Shown: positions 30,632 through 40,249, counted from the stretch's first letter. The stretch: 64,000 bases of DNA from Streptococcus oriscaviae (GCF_018137985.1 NZ_CP073084.1:1612001-1676000); one strand, 5' to 3'. Made by a program: numbers and translations. The notes: generated by a model from the letters alone, not told the origin.

Positions 30632-32848
30632 ATGTCAAAACAAGTTTTTGAAACGGTTTTTGCTGGTAAAAAATTGGTTGTTGAAACCGGTCAGGTAGCC
30701 AAGCAAGCCAACGGTGCTGTGGTTGTTCGCTATGGAAATTCCACAGTTTTGACAGCGGCTGTTATGTCTAAGAAAATGGCAACAGGCGATTTCTTCCCCT
30801 TGCAGGTCAACTACGAGGAAAAAATGTACGCAGCCGGGAAATTCCCAGGTGGTTGGCTCAAGCGTGAAGGCCGTCCGTCAACGGATGCAACCTTGACAGC
30901 GCGTTTGATTGACCGCCCAATCCGCCCAATGTTTGCCGAAGGCTTCCGTAATGAAGTCCAAGTTATCAATACGGTTCTCTCTTACGACCCAGATGCCTCT
31001 GCTCCAATGGCAGCCATGTTTGGCTCATCATTGGCCTTGGCGATTTCAGACATTCCTTTTAACGGCCCAATCGCAGGTGTTCAAGTCGGCTATATCAATG
31101 GCGAACTCATCATCAACCCTGACAAGGCACAGATGGAAGAGTCCCTTCTAGACTTGACAGTAGCTGGTAACAAGGACGCTATCAACATGGTTGAGTCTGG
31201 CGCCAAAGAATTGTCAGAAGACATTATGCTGGAAGCTCTTTTGAAAGGTCACGCTGCTATCCAAGAATTGCTAGACTTCCAAAATCACATCGTAGCAGCA
31301 GTCGGCAAGGAAAAAGCAGATGTTGAGCTCCTTCAAGTTGACCCAGAATTGCAGGCTGAGATTGTTGCAGCTTACAATGACGATTTGAAAAAAGCGGTGC
31401 AGGTTGAAGAAAAACTGGCCCGTGAAGATGCGACCAACGCAGTTCGTGAAACCGTCATCGCAGCCTACGAAGAAAAATACGCTGACCACGAAGAATTCGA
31501 CCGCATCATGCGTGATGTCCATGAAATCTTGGAACTCATGGAGCACGCGGAAGTTCGTCGTTTGATTACAGAAGACAAGGTCCGCCCAGACGGACGCCGT
31601 GTTGATGAAATTCGACCGCTTGAAGCGGAAGTAGACTTCCTGCCACAAGTACACGGTTCAGGCCTCTTTACACGCGGTCAGACGCAGGCCCTTTCTGTCT
31701 TGACCCTAGCACCAATGGGTGAAACCCAAATCATCGATGGTTTGGATGACGAGTACAAGAAGCGCTTCTTGCACCACTATAACTTCCCACAATACTCTGT
31801 GGGGTCAACCGGTCGGTACGGTGCGCCAGGTCGTCGCGAGATTGGTCACGGAGCTCTTGGTGAGCGTGCCCTTGAGCAAGTTTTGCCAAGCTTGGAAGAC
31901 TTCCCTTATGCTATCCGCTTGGTGGCGGAAGTCTTGGAATCAAACGGCTCCTCATCGCAGGCTTCCATCACAGCTGGCACCCTTGCCCTTATGGCAGGTG
32001 GTGTACCAATTAAGGCACCAGTTGCAGGTATTGCCATGGGTCTGATTTCTGACGGAACCAACTATACCGTCTTGACCGATATTCAAGGTCTTGAAGACCA
32101 CTTCGGCGACATGGACTTCAAGGTGGCAGGTACTCGCGAGGGTATCACCGCCCTTCAAATGGACATCAAGATTGACGGCATTACCCCACAAATCTTGGAA
32201 GAAGCCTTGGCACAGGCTAAGAAGGCACGTTTTGAAATCCTCGATGTCATCGAAGCGACCATTCCAGAAGTTCGTCCTGACTTGGCACCAACTGCACCGA
32301 AGATTGACACCATCAAGATTGATGTAGACAAGATTAAGATTGTGATCGGTAAGGGTGGCGAAACCATCGATAAGATTATTGCGGAAACTGGCGTGAAAAT
32401 TGATATTGATGATGACGGCCTCGTATCCATCTTCTCACCAGATCGCGATGCCATCGAGCGTACCAAGGAAATCATCGCGGGTCTTGTCCGCGAGGCTAAG
32501 GTCGATGAGATCTTCCGTGCCCGAGTTGTTCGTATCGAGAAATTCGGGGCCTTCGTTAACCTCTTTGATAAGACAGATGCCCTCGTGCATGTATCTGAAA
32601 TGGCCTGGACTCGTGTCAACAAGCCAGAAGATTTAGTTGCCATTGGTGACGAGGTCGACGTTAAGGTTATCAAGATTGATGAAAAAGGGCGTGTAGACGC
32701 TTCTATGAAGGTGCTTCTTCCGCGTCCAGAACGAGTGGAAGGCAGCGAGAAGCACGAGCGTTCAGACAGACCACGCCGTCATAAAGACCACAAAGACAAA
32801 AAAGACAAGGGATTTGGTGAATTCAAATTCCACAAGGTTGAAAAATAA
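30632..32848 (+). CDS. pnp: Polynucleotide phosphorylase
   Basis: 3'-5' phosphorolytic exoribonuclease of mRNA turnover. 738 residues: two RNase PH-like domains (1-140 and about 310-540) separated by a helical domain, then KH (about 555-615, [12 protein letters not shown]) and S1 (about 620-690, [14 protein letters not shown]). The basic tail [18 protein letters not shown] is species-variable. The catalytic region includes [24 protein letters not shown] behind CAGGAGA. It is preceded by a 250-nt structured leader and followed closely by cysE. Confidence 0.97.
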   Translation: MSKQVFETVFAGKKLVVETGQVAKQANGAVVVRYGNSTVLTAAVMSKKMATGDFFPLQVNYEEKMYAAGKFPGGWLKREGRPSTDATLTARLIDRPIRPMFAEGFRNEVQVINTVLSYDPDASAPMAAMFGSSLALAISDIPFNGPIAGVQVGYINGELIINPDKAQMEESLLDLTVAGNKDAINMVESGAKELSEDIMLEALLKGHAAIQELLDFQNHIVAAVGKEKADVELLQVDPELQAEIVAAYNDDLKKAVQVEEKLAREDATNAVRETVIAAYEEKYADHEEFDRIMRDVHEILELMEHAEVRRLITEDKVRPDGRRVDEIRPLEAEVDFLPQVHGSGLFTRGQTQALSVLTLAPMGETQIIDGLDDEYKKRFLHHYNFPQYSVGSTGRYGAPGRREIGHGALGERALEQVLPSLEDFPYAIRLVAEVLESNGSSSQASITAGTLALMAGGVPIKAPVAGIAMGLISDGTNYTVLTDIQGLEDHFGDMDFKVAGTREGITALQMDIKIDGITPQILEEALAQAKKARFEILDVIEATIPEVRPDLAPTAPKIDTIKIDVDKIKIVIGKGGETIDKIIAETGVKIDIDDDGLVSIFSPDRDAIERTKEIIAGLVREAKVDEIFRARVVRIEKFGAFVNLFDKTDALVHVSEMAWTRVNKPEDLVAIGDEVDVKVIKIDEKGRVDASMKVLLPRPERVEGSEKHERSDRPRRHKDHKDKKDKGFGEFKFHKVEK

Positions 32849-32858
32849 GAAACAGAGA

Positions 32859-32886
32859 AAGACAAGTTCAGACCTGGACTTGTCTT
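32859..32886 (+). other. Hairpin between pnp and cysE
   Basis: AAGACAAGT (32859-32867) and ACTTGTCTT (32878-32886) form a perfect 9-bp stem but only CTCAC follows, with no T-run. It may attenuate or process rather than fully terminate. Confidence 0.45.
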
Positions 32887-32908
32887 CTCACTAAGAGGAG
32901 GTGAACAT

Positions 32909-33526
32909 ATGGGTTGGTGGAAGGACACCATTGAGATTGTAAAAGAGAAAGATCCGGCGGCTCGGACGACCTTGGAGGTTCTTTTGACCTACCCTGGCGT
33001 CAAGGCTTTAGCGGCCCACCGCCTATCCCACTTCTTGTGGACACACGGTTTCAAACTCCTAGCTCGGATGCACAGTCAGTTTTGGCGTTTTTGGACCAAT
33101 ATTGAAATTCACCCCGGTGCACAAATTGCCTCAGGTGTCTTTATTGACCACGGGGCAGGTCTAGTCATTGGTGAAACAGCCATTGTTGAGTCAGGGGTCA
33201 TGCTCTACCACGGGGTTACTCTTGGTGGAACTGGCAAAGATACCGGCAAGCGTCATCCAACTGTCCGCAAAGGGGCGCTGATTTCTGCCCACTCACAGTT
33301 GATTGGGCCTATCGAAATTGGTGAAAATGCCAAGGTGGGAGCAGCAGCCGTTGTGCTCTCGGATGTCCCGGCAGATGTGACAGTAGTTGGTATGCCGGCT
33401 AAAATTGTCCGTATCCATGGTAGGAAAGATGAGAAGGTTATTCATGATATGGAGGGCGGCCGAGAACATTATACGACCAAGCTGTCTGAATTAAGAGAGG
33501 CCAGTCATCGTTCGTCGCATTTGTAG
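32909..33526 (+). CDS. cysE: Serine O-acetyltransferase
   Basis: First step of cysteine synthesis: L-serine + acetyl-CoA to O-acetylserine. 205 residues: helical N-terminal domain, then left-handed beta-helix hexapeptide repeats (IEIHPGAQIASGVFIDHGAGLVIG, HGVTLGGTGKDTGKRHP). The active-site His of DHGAG and YHGVT are visible. Very strong ribosome site (GAGGAGGTGA). The pnp-cysE-cysS order is familiar in streptococci, with cysE and cysS both serving cysteine use. Confidence 0.94.
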   Translation: MGWWKDTIEIVKEKDPAARTTLEVLLTYPGVKALAAHRLSHFLWTHGFKLLARMHSQFWRFWTNIEIHPGAQIASGVFIDHGAGLVIGETAIVESGVMLYHGVTLGGTGKDTGKRHPTVRKGALISAHSQLIGPIEIGENAKVGAAAVVLSDVPADVTVVGMPAKIVRIHGRKDEKVIHDMEGGREHYTTKLSELREASHRSSHL

Positions 33527-33581
33527 GAAAGCCACATATAGTAAGTCCTATGTGATTTAGCCATAGAGAGGAAAAATAAGC

Positions 33582-34442
33582 ATGATACTAGCCACTAATG
33601 TCCTAAATCCCCAGCAGTTATCCGCAGCAAAAACTCTGATAAGCACTGTACAATCCCATGACGGAACCTATCGTGACCCTTACCTGTCAAATATGCTCAA
33701 CTTTGACCCTGAAATGCCAGCTTTTTTCTTGGCTTATCAAGGCGAACAGTTGGTGGGACTCTTGACTGTATATGCCGATGATGAGGATGTAGAACTTGCA
33801 ATTCTCGTGCACCCAGACTACCGTAGACAGGGTCTGGCACGCAAGCTCTATGATTGCTACCAGACGAAGACGGCAAACTATCCTATCGCTAGTGTGACCT
33901 TTCAGACCGAACGTGTCTTTCTTGACAAGCACCCAGACCTTGCGCCAGCATGGAACTTGGTAGAAGATACGGATACTGAGACATGGCTGGGACGTGAGCG
34001 AGAGCCTTATCGGTTCTCACAACAGGCTGAACTCACAGTAAGTTTGGCACAGGCTCACCATGCAGACGACATTGCACGTTTCCAGACGAAGGTCTTTGAT
34101 AGCGACTATGAGGTGGCTCTTCGTTACGCACGTGAGGCTATCGCTGATGCGGATAGCTTGCTTTATCTTTTGGAACATAGCGGAGCGGTTATCGGTTCTT
34201 GCACAGTAGATATATCGACCGATGATAACTATCTTTACGGTTTAGCTATTGCACCCGACCAGCAACGAAAAGGATATGGTACTTACTTAGTCAAAGCTGT
34301 CATCAATGACCTTATCAGGAAAAATGACAAACCTTTTCAAATCGCCGTCGAAGATGATAACCTCATCGCTAAGCGGCTGTATGAAAATATCGGTTTTACA
34401 AAGCAGACACAAGTGATCTACTTAGACCCGAAAGAAGGTTGA
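33582..34442 (+). CDS. Tandem GNAT-family acetyltransferase
   Basis: 286 residues with two GNAT folds. The first (about 1-130) has VELAILVHPDYRRQGLARKL and the second (about 150-286) has LYGLAIAPDQQRKGYGTYLV; both are Q/RxxGxG/A acetyl-CoA loops. The acceptor is unknown. It ends one base before the next gene (34444), so the two are coupled. A short CACATA/TATGTG palindrome lies in the leader (33533-33554). Confidence 0.85.
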   Translation: MILATNVLNPQQLSAAKTLISTVQSHDGTYRDPYLSNMLNFDPEMPAFFLAYQGEQLVGLLTVYADDEDVELAILVHPDYRRQGLARKLYDCYQTKTANYPIASVTFQTERVFLDKHPDLAPAWNLVEDTDTETWLGREREPYRFSQQAELTVSLAQAHHADDIARFQTKVFDSDYEVALRYAREAIADADSLLYLLEHSGAVIGSCTVDISTDDNYLYGLAIAPDQQRKGYGTYLVKAVINDLIRKNDKPFQIAVEDDNLIAKRLYENIGFTKQTQVIYLDPKEG

Positions 34443-34443
34443 C

Positions 34444-35217
34444 ATGCTACTAGAAGAATTTGAACCAAGTCCTGCTGTCATTGAACCAACGGATAAGGCC
34501 ATCCGAGGCGGTGGCGAAGTCTGTGAGACCATGATTTTCTCCTTCAATGGGGAAATCGTGGACCGTGTCCGTCAGATGCCTGAAAGTAGAGAAAGTGGCT
34601 ACTTAGAAAGCATTAACGGTCGCCATCCTTGGTATATTTTGGAAAGAGATGGGGTGCGAGTTGCGGTCATGTTAGCAGTCGTCGGTGCTCCTATGGCGGT
34701 TGGTCATCTGGAAGAATTGAGGGCTTGTGGCTTTGAGAACTTTATCGTTCTTGGTTCCTGCGGAGTGCTGGATGAGTCTATCGAAGCGGATAAGATTATC
34801 CTTCCTAGCTCTGCTCTTCGGGACGAGGGAACTAGTTACCACTACGCACCTGCTAGCGAGGAAATCAGCTATGAGCCTGCTCTGCTATTGGCCATGGAAA
34901 AAGCCCTGAACCAAGCTGGAATCGAGCATGTGCGGACTAAGACCTGGACCACGGATGCCTTCTATCGGGAAACAGTCGACAAGGTCAAACGCCGCTTGGC
35001 GGCTGGAGCCACCGTTGTGGATATGGAAACCTCGGCGATTATGGCTTGGGCAGACTTTCGTCAAGCCAAGGTCTATCAGTTTTTCTACACAGCAGACTAT
35101 GTGGATCACCACAAGAACGAATGGGATGCCCGTCGAGAGGAACGGACTGCTGACTGCATGATTTTCTTTGATGTTGCCATGGCTATTGCAAAAGGAGTGA
35201 CAAATGAAAGCATTTAA
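34444..35217 (+). CDS. Nucleoside phosphorylase family protein (PNP/UDP type)
   Basis: 257 residues of the purine/uridine phosphorylase-MTAN superfamily. AVVGAPMAVGHLEELRACGFENFIVLGSCGVL holds the phosphate and ribose loops. TTDAFYRET and VVDMETSAIMAWA (the ME motif) bind the ribose and base. The base specificity cannot be read. The unusual N-terminal 20 residues and the context (GNAT gene upstream, small membrane protein overlapping downstream) do not point to a pathway. Confidence 0.83.
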   Translation: MLLEEFEPSPAVIEPTDKAIRGGGEVCETMIFSFNGEIVDRVRQMPESRESGYLESINGRHPWYILERDGVRVAVMLAVVGAPMAVGHLEELRACGFENFIVLGSCGVLDESIEADKIILPSSALRDEGTSYHYAPASEEISYEPALLLAMEKALNQAGIEHVRTKTWTTDAFYRETVDKVKRRLAAGATVVDMETSAIMAWADFRQAKVYQFFYTADYVDHHKNEWDARREERTADCMIFFDVAMAIAKGVTNESI

Positions 35218-35374
35218 GGGAAGGGACTGGCTCTATCTAGTCAATCTCGTTTTGGCCATTCTGTTGGCTATTTTAAACTATAATCGTGGTTCCTATGGGA
35301 TAGGCCATATCTGGGCTGCCGTTTCCATCTTTTGGGTGATTCGACTGGTCCTAGTTTGGATCCAGCGGAAGTAA
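35204..35374 (+). CDS. 56-residue small membrane protein
   Basis: ATG 35204 to TAA 35374, overlapping the last 14 bases of the phosphorylase gene in another frame, with AAAGGAGTG 5 bp upstream. The product begins MKAFKGRDWLYLVNLVLAI and has two hydrophobic helices (about 9-23 and 36-53) separated by LNYNRGSYGIGHIW, ending IQRK. Function unknown. The ribosome site, the coupling to the preceding gene and the 14-bp gap before cysS support it as real. Confidence 0.7.
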   Translation: MKAFKGRDWLYLVNLVLAILLAILNYNRGSYGIGHIWAAVSIFWVIRLVLVWIQRK

Positions 35375-35388
35375 AAGTAGGAGAAAGC

Positions 35389-36732
35389 ATGATTAAAATT
35401 TACGATACCATGACCCGCAGTTTGCGTGACTTTGTGCCCTTGGAAGAGGGTAAGGTCAAGATGTATGTCTGTGGACCAACAGTTTACAACTACATCCATA
35501 TCGGGAATGCCCGCAGCGTGGTAGCTTTTGACACTATCCGCCGCTATTTTGAATACCGCGGCTATGATGTGACCTATATTTCCAACTTTACGGATGTAGA
35601 CGACAAGATTATCAAGGCCGCCAACGAAGCCGGTATGACGACCAAGGAGCTGTCGGATAAATTTATCGCAGCCTTTAAGGAAGATGTGGCCAAGTTAGGT
35701 GTAAAACCTGCCACCCAAAATCCTCGTGTCATTGACTACATGGACGAAATCATTGATTTTGTGCAGGTCTTGATTGACAAGGGCTATGCTTATGAAGCGG
35801 CTGGTGATGTTTATTTCCGTGTGGAAAAGGCTGAAAACTATGCCCGTTTGGCCAACAAAACCTTGTCTGACCTAGAGGCTGGGGCTTCCGGTCGGGTCGA
35901 AGGCGAAGGCCAGCTCAAAGAGCATCCCTTTGACTTTGCCCTCTGGAAAACTGCCAAGCCGGGTGAAGTGTCTTGGGAAAGCCCGTGGGGCGCAGGCCGT
36001 CCAGGTTGGCATATCGAGTGTTCGGTCATGGCGACAGAGATTTTAGGTGATACCATCGACATTCATGGCGGTGGGGCAGACCTGGAATTTCCTCATCATA
36101 CCAATGAAATTGCCCAGTCAGAGTGTAAGACAGGCCAGACCTTTGCCAACTACTGGATGCATAATGCCATGCTCAATATCAACGATGAGAAGATGTCTAA
36201 GTCCTTGGGGAATTTCCTGACAGCCCATGAGATGTTGGAGCAAATTGATGGGCAAGTCTTGCGTTTCTTCCTATCTACCCAACACTATCGCCGGCCGCTT
36301 AATTACACAGAAAAGGCCATTTCGGATGCGGAAATCAATCTCAAATATCTGAAAAACACCTACACCCAACCAGTGTCTGCCTTGGCAGATGAAACAGGCC
36401 TAGCCAAACACTTGGCAGCCTTTGAAGCAGCTATGGATGATGATTTCAACGCGGCAAATGGGATTACTGCCATCTTTGACTTTGCCAAGTGGATAAACTC
36501 TGGTAACTACGATGAAAGTGTCAAGGAAGCTTTTGGCAGGATGTTGGTAGTATTTGGTATCGTTTTTGAAGAGGAAGTCTTGGACAGCGAGATTGAAGCC
36601 TTGATTGCGAAGCGTCAGGCAGCTCGCGCCAATCGTGACTTTGCGACAGCTGACCGAATTCGGGATGAATTGGCAGTGCAGGGAATCAAGCTCTTGGATA
36701 CCAAGGATGGTGTGAGGTGGACGCGTGACTAA
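35389..36732 (+). CDS. cysS: Cysteinyl-tRNA synthetase
   Basis: Charges tRNA-Cys. 447 residues, class I. CGPTVYNYIHIGNARS has the HIGH-type motif and a zinc Cys. GWHIECSVMA and HTNEIAQSEC supply the other zinc ligands. KMSKSLGNF is the KMSKS loop. The frame is open 19 codons upstream, overlapping the small membrane protein gene; ATG 35389 behind AGGAGAAAG is the right start. It overlaps mrnC by 8 bp. Confidence 0.96.
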   Translation: MIKIYDTMTRSLRDFVPLEEGKVKMYVCGPTVYNYIHIGNARSVVAFDTIRRYFEYRGYDVTYISNFTDVDDKIIKAANEAGMTTKELSDKFIAAFKEDVAKLGVKPATQNPRVIDYMDEIIDFVQVLIDKGYAYEAAGDVYFRVEKAENYARLANKTLSDLEAGASGRVEGEGQLKEHPFDFALWKTAKPGEVSWESPWGAGRPGWHIECSVMATEILGDTIDIHGGGADLEFPHHTNEIAQSECKTGQTFANYWMHNAMLNINDEKMSKSLGNFLTAHEMLEQIDGQVLRFFLSTQHYRRPLNYTEKAISDAEINLKYLKNTYTQPVSALADETGLAKHLAAFEAAMDDDFNAANGITAIFDFAKWINSGNYDESVKEAFGRMLVVFGIVFEEEVLDSEIEALIAKRQAARANRDFATADRIRDELAVQGIKLLDTKDGVRWTRD

Positions 36733-37144
36733 TGCAGTAGACGTCAATCTCATTAACGGCATTGCTCTTGCTTTCGAAGGGGATGCGGTCTTCGCCATGT
36801 ATATCAGACGTCACTTGATTTTCAAGGGGTTGACCAAGCCCAATAAGCTACATAGTGAGGCCAACAAGTATGTTTCAGCCAGAGCACAGGCAAGCCTGAT
36901 CTCAGCCCTATTAGAAGCTCAGCTTTTGACCGAAAAAGAGGAAGAAATCTACAAGAGAGGGCGCAATGCCCATAGTTACACCAAGGCTAAGAATGCGGAT
37001 GTGGTGACCTATCGGATGTCGACAGGTTTTGAGGCTGTGATCGGCTATCTTCATATGACTGACCAGACAGAGCGAATGGAAGAGTTGATTGACTGGTGTA
37101 TTGAACAGGTAGAAAGAGGCGTGACATGCAAGAAGAAGGCTTAA
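36725..37144 (+). CDS. mrnC: Mini-ribonuclease 3 (MrnC)
   Basis: 139-residue RNase III catalytic domain without the dsRNA-binding domain; matures 23S rRNA ends in Firmicutes. NGIALAFEGDAVFAMYIRRHL matches the catalytic signature (GDAVF), and the second acidic site is in ATGFEAVIGYLHM-like sequence (here STGFEAVIGYLHM). GTG start inside the end of cysS (GAGGTGG upstream). cysS-mrnC coupling is conserved in Firmicutes. Confidence 0.92.
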   Translation: MTNAVDVNLINGIALAFEGDAVFAMYIRRHLIFKGLTKPNKLHSEANKYVSARAQASLISALLEAQLLTEKEEEIYKRGRNAHSYTKAKNADVVTYRMSTGFEAVIGYLHMTDQTERMEELIDWCIEQVERGVTCKKKA

Positions 37145-38001
37145 AAGCTCTATTTCCTGAAGGAAAGATAGTAGAACGACGACAAGATGAGGAGGGGATG
37201 TTTTTTCTTCCTCTATCAGAAGGCCGTTGGTTTAGCTTGGCTATAAAGGAATTGACAGCTCGTGAACGTGTTCTTCTAGGGGAGCTGTTTCCCCAAACAG
37301 AAGCTGTATCCGCTAATCCTTGGTACCGGTATTTTGTCCAGCATAAAGGCGATTTGCCTCAGCCTGCCCAGGCTTTGCAATTTATCCATGTCTATCTGCG
37401 TACGCCGGTAGCCGATAAAGAAGCTCTTCAGGGGTGGCTGGATATGATGGCAGCCCTCTTGCCTAATCAGCTAGGCTGGTTTCAGGCGAGTCATCAGAGC
37501 TACGTTTTTGTCTTGGAACAATCGCAGCTGCTAGCTGTTCGAGAAGTTTTGCAGGATACCTTATCGGCCATGGAATTTGATTTTGGCTTAAGCTTGACCA
37601 TCTTTTTAGGTCAGGTCTGGCCGCAGGCTGTTCAAAGTTGGCAGACTCTCTACCAAGCAGAGCATCAACTTCTGAGTCTATGGTTGTCAAGCCATCAACA
37701 GTCTAAGGTGCTTGGCTTTGGCCAACTCTATTTATGGGGCTTGTCCCAAGCCAGCCGCCTGCTAGACCCCTTGCAGCAGCAATTGGCCCTGATGATTGCC
37801 AGTCAGGAAGAGTTATCAGACAGTATTTTAGCTCTCTGGGAGGAAACAGCGGTGGTGACCAAGGCGGCGCAACGTCTTTATATCCATCGCAATACCTTAA
37901 ACTATCGCTTAGATAAGTGGCAAGAGCTGACAGGGCTTGAATTGCGCAACCTGACAGATCTAGCCCTATGTTATCAGGTGCTTCAAACAAGTCTTCGTTG
38001 A
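37126..38001 (+). CDS. PucR/CdaR-type helix-turn-helix protein
   Basis: 291 residues. The C-terminal 60 residues (ETAVVTKAAQRLYIHRNTLNYRLDKW) match the PucR C-terminal HTH. The N-terminal 220 residues are a variable, Leu/Gln-rich sensor-like region without recognised motifs. It overlaps the end of mrnC by 19 bp. The next gene is msmK, encoding the shared ABC ATPase for sugar uptake, and a role in its control is possible but only inferred. Ligand unknown. Confidence 0.78.
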   Translation: MQEEGLKALFPEGKIVERRQDEEGMFFLPLSEGRWFSLAIKELTARERVLLGELFPQTEAVSANPWYRYFVQHKGDLPQPAQALQFIHVYLRTPVADKEALQGWLDMMAALLPNQLGWFQASHQSYVFVLEQSQLLAVREVLQDTLSAMEFDFGLSLTIFLGQVWPQAVQSWQTLYQAEHQLLSLWLSSHQQSKVLGFGQLYLWGLSQASRLLDPLQQQLALMIASQEELSDSILALWEETAVVTKAAQRLYIHRNTLNYRLDKWQELTGLELRNLTDLALCYQVLQTSLR

Positions 38002-38035
38002 TATTTTGTGCAACTTGTACAAAATATCTTTTTAT
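38000..38035 (+). terminator. Palindrome with T-run after the HTH gene (terminator, possibly also operator)
   Basis: GATATTTTGT (38000-38009) and ACAAAATATC (38019-38028) are exact inverted repeats and are followed by TTTTTATTTTT. It overlaps the TGA of the HTH gene. The stem is AT-rich, so a protein-binding role in msmK control is an alternative. Confidence 0.55.
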
Positions 38036-38059
38036 TTTTGTCCAAACTGCCGTGGAATG

Positions 38060-38073
38060 ATAAAGCGTTTTCA
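38060..38073 (+). promoter_or_regulatory. Candidate CcpA site (cre) before msmK
   Basis: ATAAAGCGTTTTCA matches 12 of 14 positions of TGWAARCGYTWNCW. It lies 39 bp before the msmK ATG, beside or within the promoter (TATACT 38076-38081 or TATAAA 38087-38092 as -10). Confidence 0.55.
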
Positions 38074-38111
38074 TATATACTGGGTGTATAAAATAAAAGC
38101 GAGGTCTGAAC

Positions 38112-39242
38112 ATGGTTCAACTGAATTTAAAAAACATTTACAAAAAATACCCAAACAGCGAACACTACTCCGTTGAGAACTTCAACCTAGACATCAAGGA
38201 CAAAGAATTTATCGTTTTCGTAGGGCCTTCTGGTTGTGGTAAGTCAACGACACTTCGTATGATTGCAGGTTTGGAAGACATTACGGAAGGGGAAGCTTAC
38301 ATTGATGGTGTGCTCATGAACGATGTGGCTCCAAAAGACCGCGACATCGCCATGGTTTTCCAAAACTACGCTCTTTACCCGCACATGACTGTATTTGACA
38401 ACATGGCCTTCGGTCTTAAATTGCGCAAGTACAGCAAGGATGAAATCAAAAAACGTGTGGAAGAAGCAGCACAAATCCTTGGTTTGACCGAATTCTTGCA
38501 ACGTAAGCCAGCAGACCTGTCTGGTGGTCAGCGCCAACGTGTTGCCATGGGGCGTGCCATTGTCCGTGATGCAAAAGTATTCTTGATGGATGAGCCTTTG
38601 TCAAACTTGGATGCCAAACTGCGTGTATCCATGCGTACTGAGATTGCCAAAATTCACCGCCGCATCGGGGCTACTACTATCTATGTAACCCACGACCAGA
38701 CAGAAGCGATGACACTTGCAGATCGCATTGTTATCATGAGTGCAACCAAGAACGAAGCGGGAACTGGTACTATCGGCCGCGTAGAGCAGATTGGTAGTCC
38801 AGAAGAACTCTACAATGCTCCTGTCAATAAGTTCGTTGCAAGCTTCATCGGTAGCCCAGCCATGAACTTCTTTGCAGTAACGCTAACAGATGGTGTTCTT
38901 ACAGGTGATGGTTTCAGAGTAGAACTGCCAGAAGGACGTCGGAAACACTTGGAAGAAAAAGGCTACAATGGGAAAACCTTCACTCTTGGTATTCGTCCAG
39001 AAGACATCAAAGCTTCTCAATTGGAGCTAGATACTTACCCAAGTTCAGTTGTTGAAGCAGAAGTGGTAGTATCAGAGTTGCTGGGTGCGGAGTCTATGCT
39101 CTATTCTAAAGTGGGCGGTACAGAGTTTGTATCCCGTGTAGATGCGCGTGACTTCCACAAACCAGGTGAAAAAGTTCGCCTTGCTTTCAATCTTAACAAG
39201 GCTCACTTCTTTGATGATGAAACAGACAAGGCGATTGTCTAA
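38112..39242 (+). CDS. msmK: Carbohydrate ABC transporter ATPase MsmK
   Basis: 376 residues, MalK/UgpC family. Walker A GPSGCGKST, signature LSGGQRQR, Walker B VFLMDEPLSNLD and H-loop THDQ are intact; a C-terminal OB-fold regulatory domain follows (about 240-376). In streptococci MsmK is a shared ATPase energising several sugar ABC importers, and it stands alone here without permease genes, as expected. Ribosome site GCGAGG. The likely cre upstream fits carbon catabolite control. Confidence 0.93.
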   Translation: MVQLNLKNIYKKYPNSEHYSVENFNLDIKDKEFIVFVGPSGCGKSTTLRMIAGLEDITEGEAYIDGVLMNDVAPKDRDIAMVFQNYALYPHMTVFDNMAFGLKLRKYSKDEIKKRVEEAAQILGLTEFLQRKPADLSGGQRQRVAMGRAIVRDAKVFLMDEPLSNLDAKLRVSMRTEIAKIHRRIGATTIYVTHDQTEAMTLADRIVIMSATKNEAGTGTIGRVEQIGSPEELYNAPVNKFVASFIGSPAMNFFAVTLTDGVLTGDGFRVELPEGRRKHLEEKGYNGKTFTLGIRPEDIKASQLELDTYPSSVVEAEVVVSELLGAESMLYSKVGGTEFVSRVDARDFHKPGEKVRLAFNLNKAHFFDDETDKAIV

Positions 39243-39260
39243 ATTTGTTCATAAAACACC

Positions 39261-39294
39261 AAGACCCACCGGTTTTAAACTGATGGGTCTTTCT
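39261..39294. terminator. Bidirectional terminator between msmK and the exporter gene
   Basis: AAGACCCA-cC-GTTT/AAAC-TG-ATGGGTCTT hairpin; the stop codon of the minus-strand gene (39275-39277) lies inside it. Confidence 0.7.
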
Positions 39295-40249
39295 CATTCT
39301 GAGAATAGTTGTTATAGAAATTAACCTTGAGGCGAATAAAGGTTTCCATATCATGTAGGAGCTGAAAGAGGGTGGCACGGGTTTCAAATTCTTCTCTGGT
39401 TTGAGGCAGGGGCCGTTCGCGGAAGGTGGCATGGAAGAGTTCGATGTCAAGGAGCAGTTCCTTGGCGGAATTTTCTCGGCTGAGCTGCTGAGCCGCTCGC
39501 TCAAAGAGGCTAGCTAAGATGATGTTTTCTCGACCTTCCAGAAGGCATTTGTTGATAGTTCCTGCCATGGTCCGCAGAATTTTATTTTGTGCGGCCCGCA
39601 TTTCAAAGTAGTGGACTTGGTAGTTGGTTTGATGAAAGAGCTGATTATGACGATCCAGATAGACCACTTTGAGAGCGTCTTCCAAAATCTGGTCCAATTG
39701 GTTGATTAGCTGGGCATCATTTCTACCGTCGCCATTGAGCAAAAAGGCTTCAAAACGCAGGAGAATCTGCTTGAGTAAGTCCTCAACCTGCTGGTGATAG
39801 GCTTCGATGGTGGCCTCTTGGGAGGGCATATAGAAGTTGAAAAGAAGGGCTAGCCCCGCCCCAATCAGAAAAAGCGCCAGCTCATTTCCCAAAAAAGAAA
39901 GCGAAATATTCTGTTCCAGCAAGAGGTGAGTGACAAGGACAGTTGAAGGGGCAATCCCTGCCTCCCAGTTGAAGCGATAGGCTAGGGGAACATAGGCTGC
40001 TAGAAAGATGCCAAGAGTCCAAATGCCAAAGCCCAAAAATGCAAAGGTTGCTAGCGCCAGACAGAGAGCTAAGAGAGTAGAAAAGAGGCGGTTTCGTGCC
40101 ATCTTTAAGCTCGACTTGCGGGTATCGAGAACACTGAGGATCGCGATGATACCAGCGGAAGAAGCGTAGCTCAGTCCCAGCCAGTCCGCCAGATAAACTG
40201 CAAGAACGGTGGCTAACATTAGTTTTATAGTACGGTGTAAAATGGACAT
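39275..40249 (-). CDS. Aromatic acid exporter-like membrane protein (FUSC/DUF939 type)
   Basis: 324 residues. The N-terminal half has about five or six membrane helices with GIIAILSVLDTRKSSLKMARNRLFST, typical of the ArAE/DUF939 family. The C-terminal half (about 150-324) is a long cytosolic helical domain. Family members are proposed efflux proteins for aromatic acids; the substrate here is unknown. The frame is open 17 codons upstream, but MSILHRTIK at 40249 has AAAGGGATCC at the right distance. Confidence 0.82.
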   Translation of the reverse strand: MSILHRTIKLMLATVLAVYLADWLGLSYASSAGIIAILSVLDTRKSSLKMARNRLFSTLLALCLALATFAFLGFGIWTLGIFLAAYVPLAYRFNWEAGIAPSTVLVTHLLLEQNISLSFLGNELALFLIGAGLALLFNFYMPSQEATIEAYHQQVEDLLKQILLRFEAFLLNGDGRNDAQLINQLDQILEDALKVVYLDRHNQLFHQTNYQVHYFEMRAAQNKILRTMAGTINKCLLEGRENIILASLFERAAQQLSRENSAKELLLDIELFHATFRERPLPQTREEFETRATLFQLLHDMETFIRLKVNFYNNYSQNEKDPSV

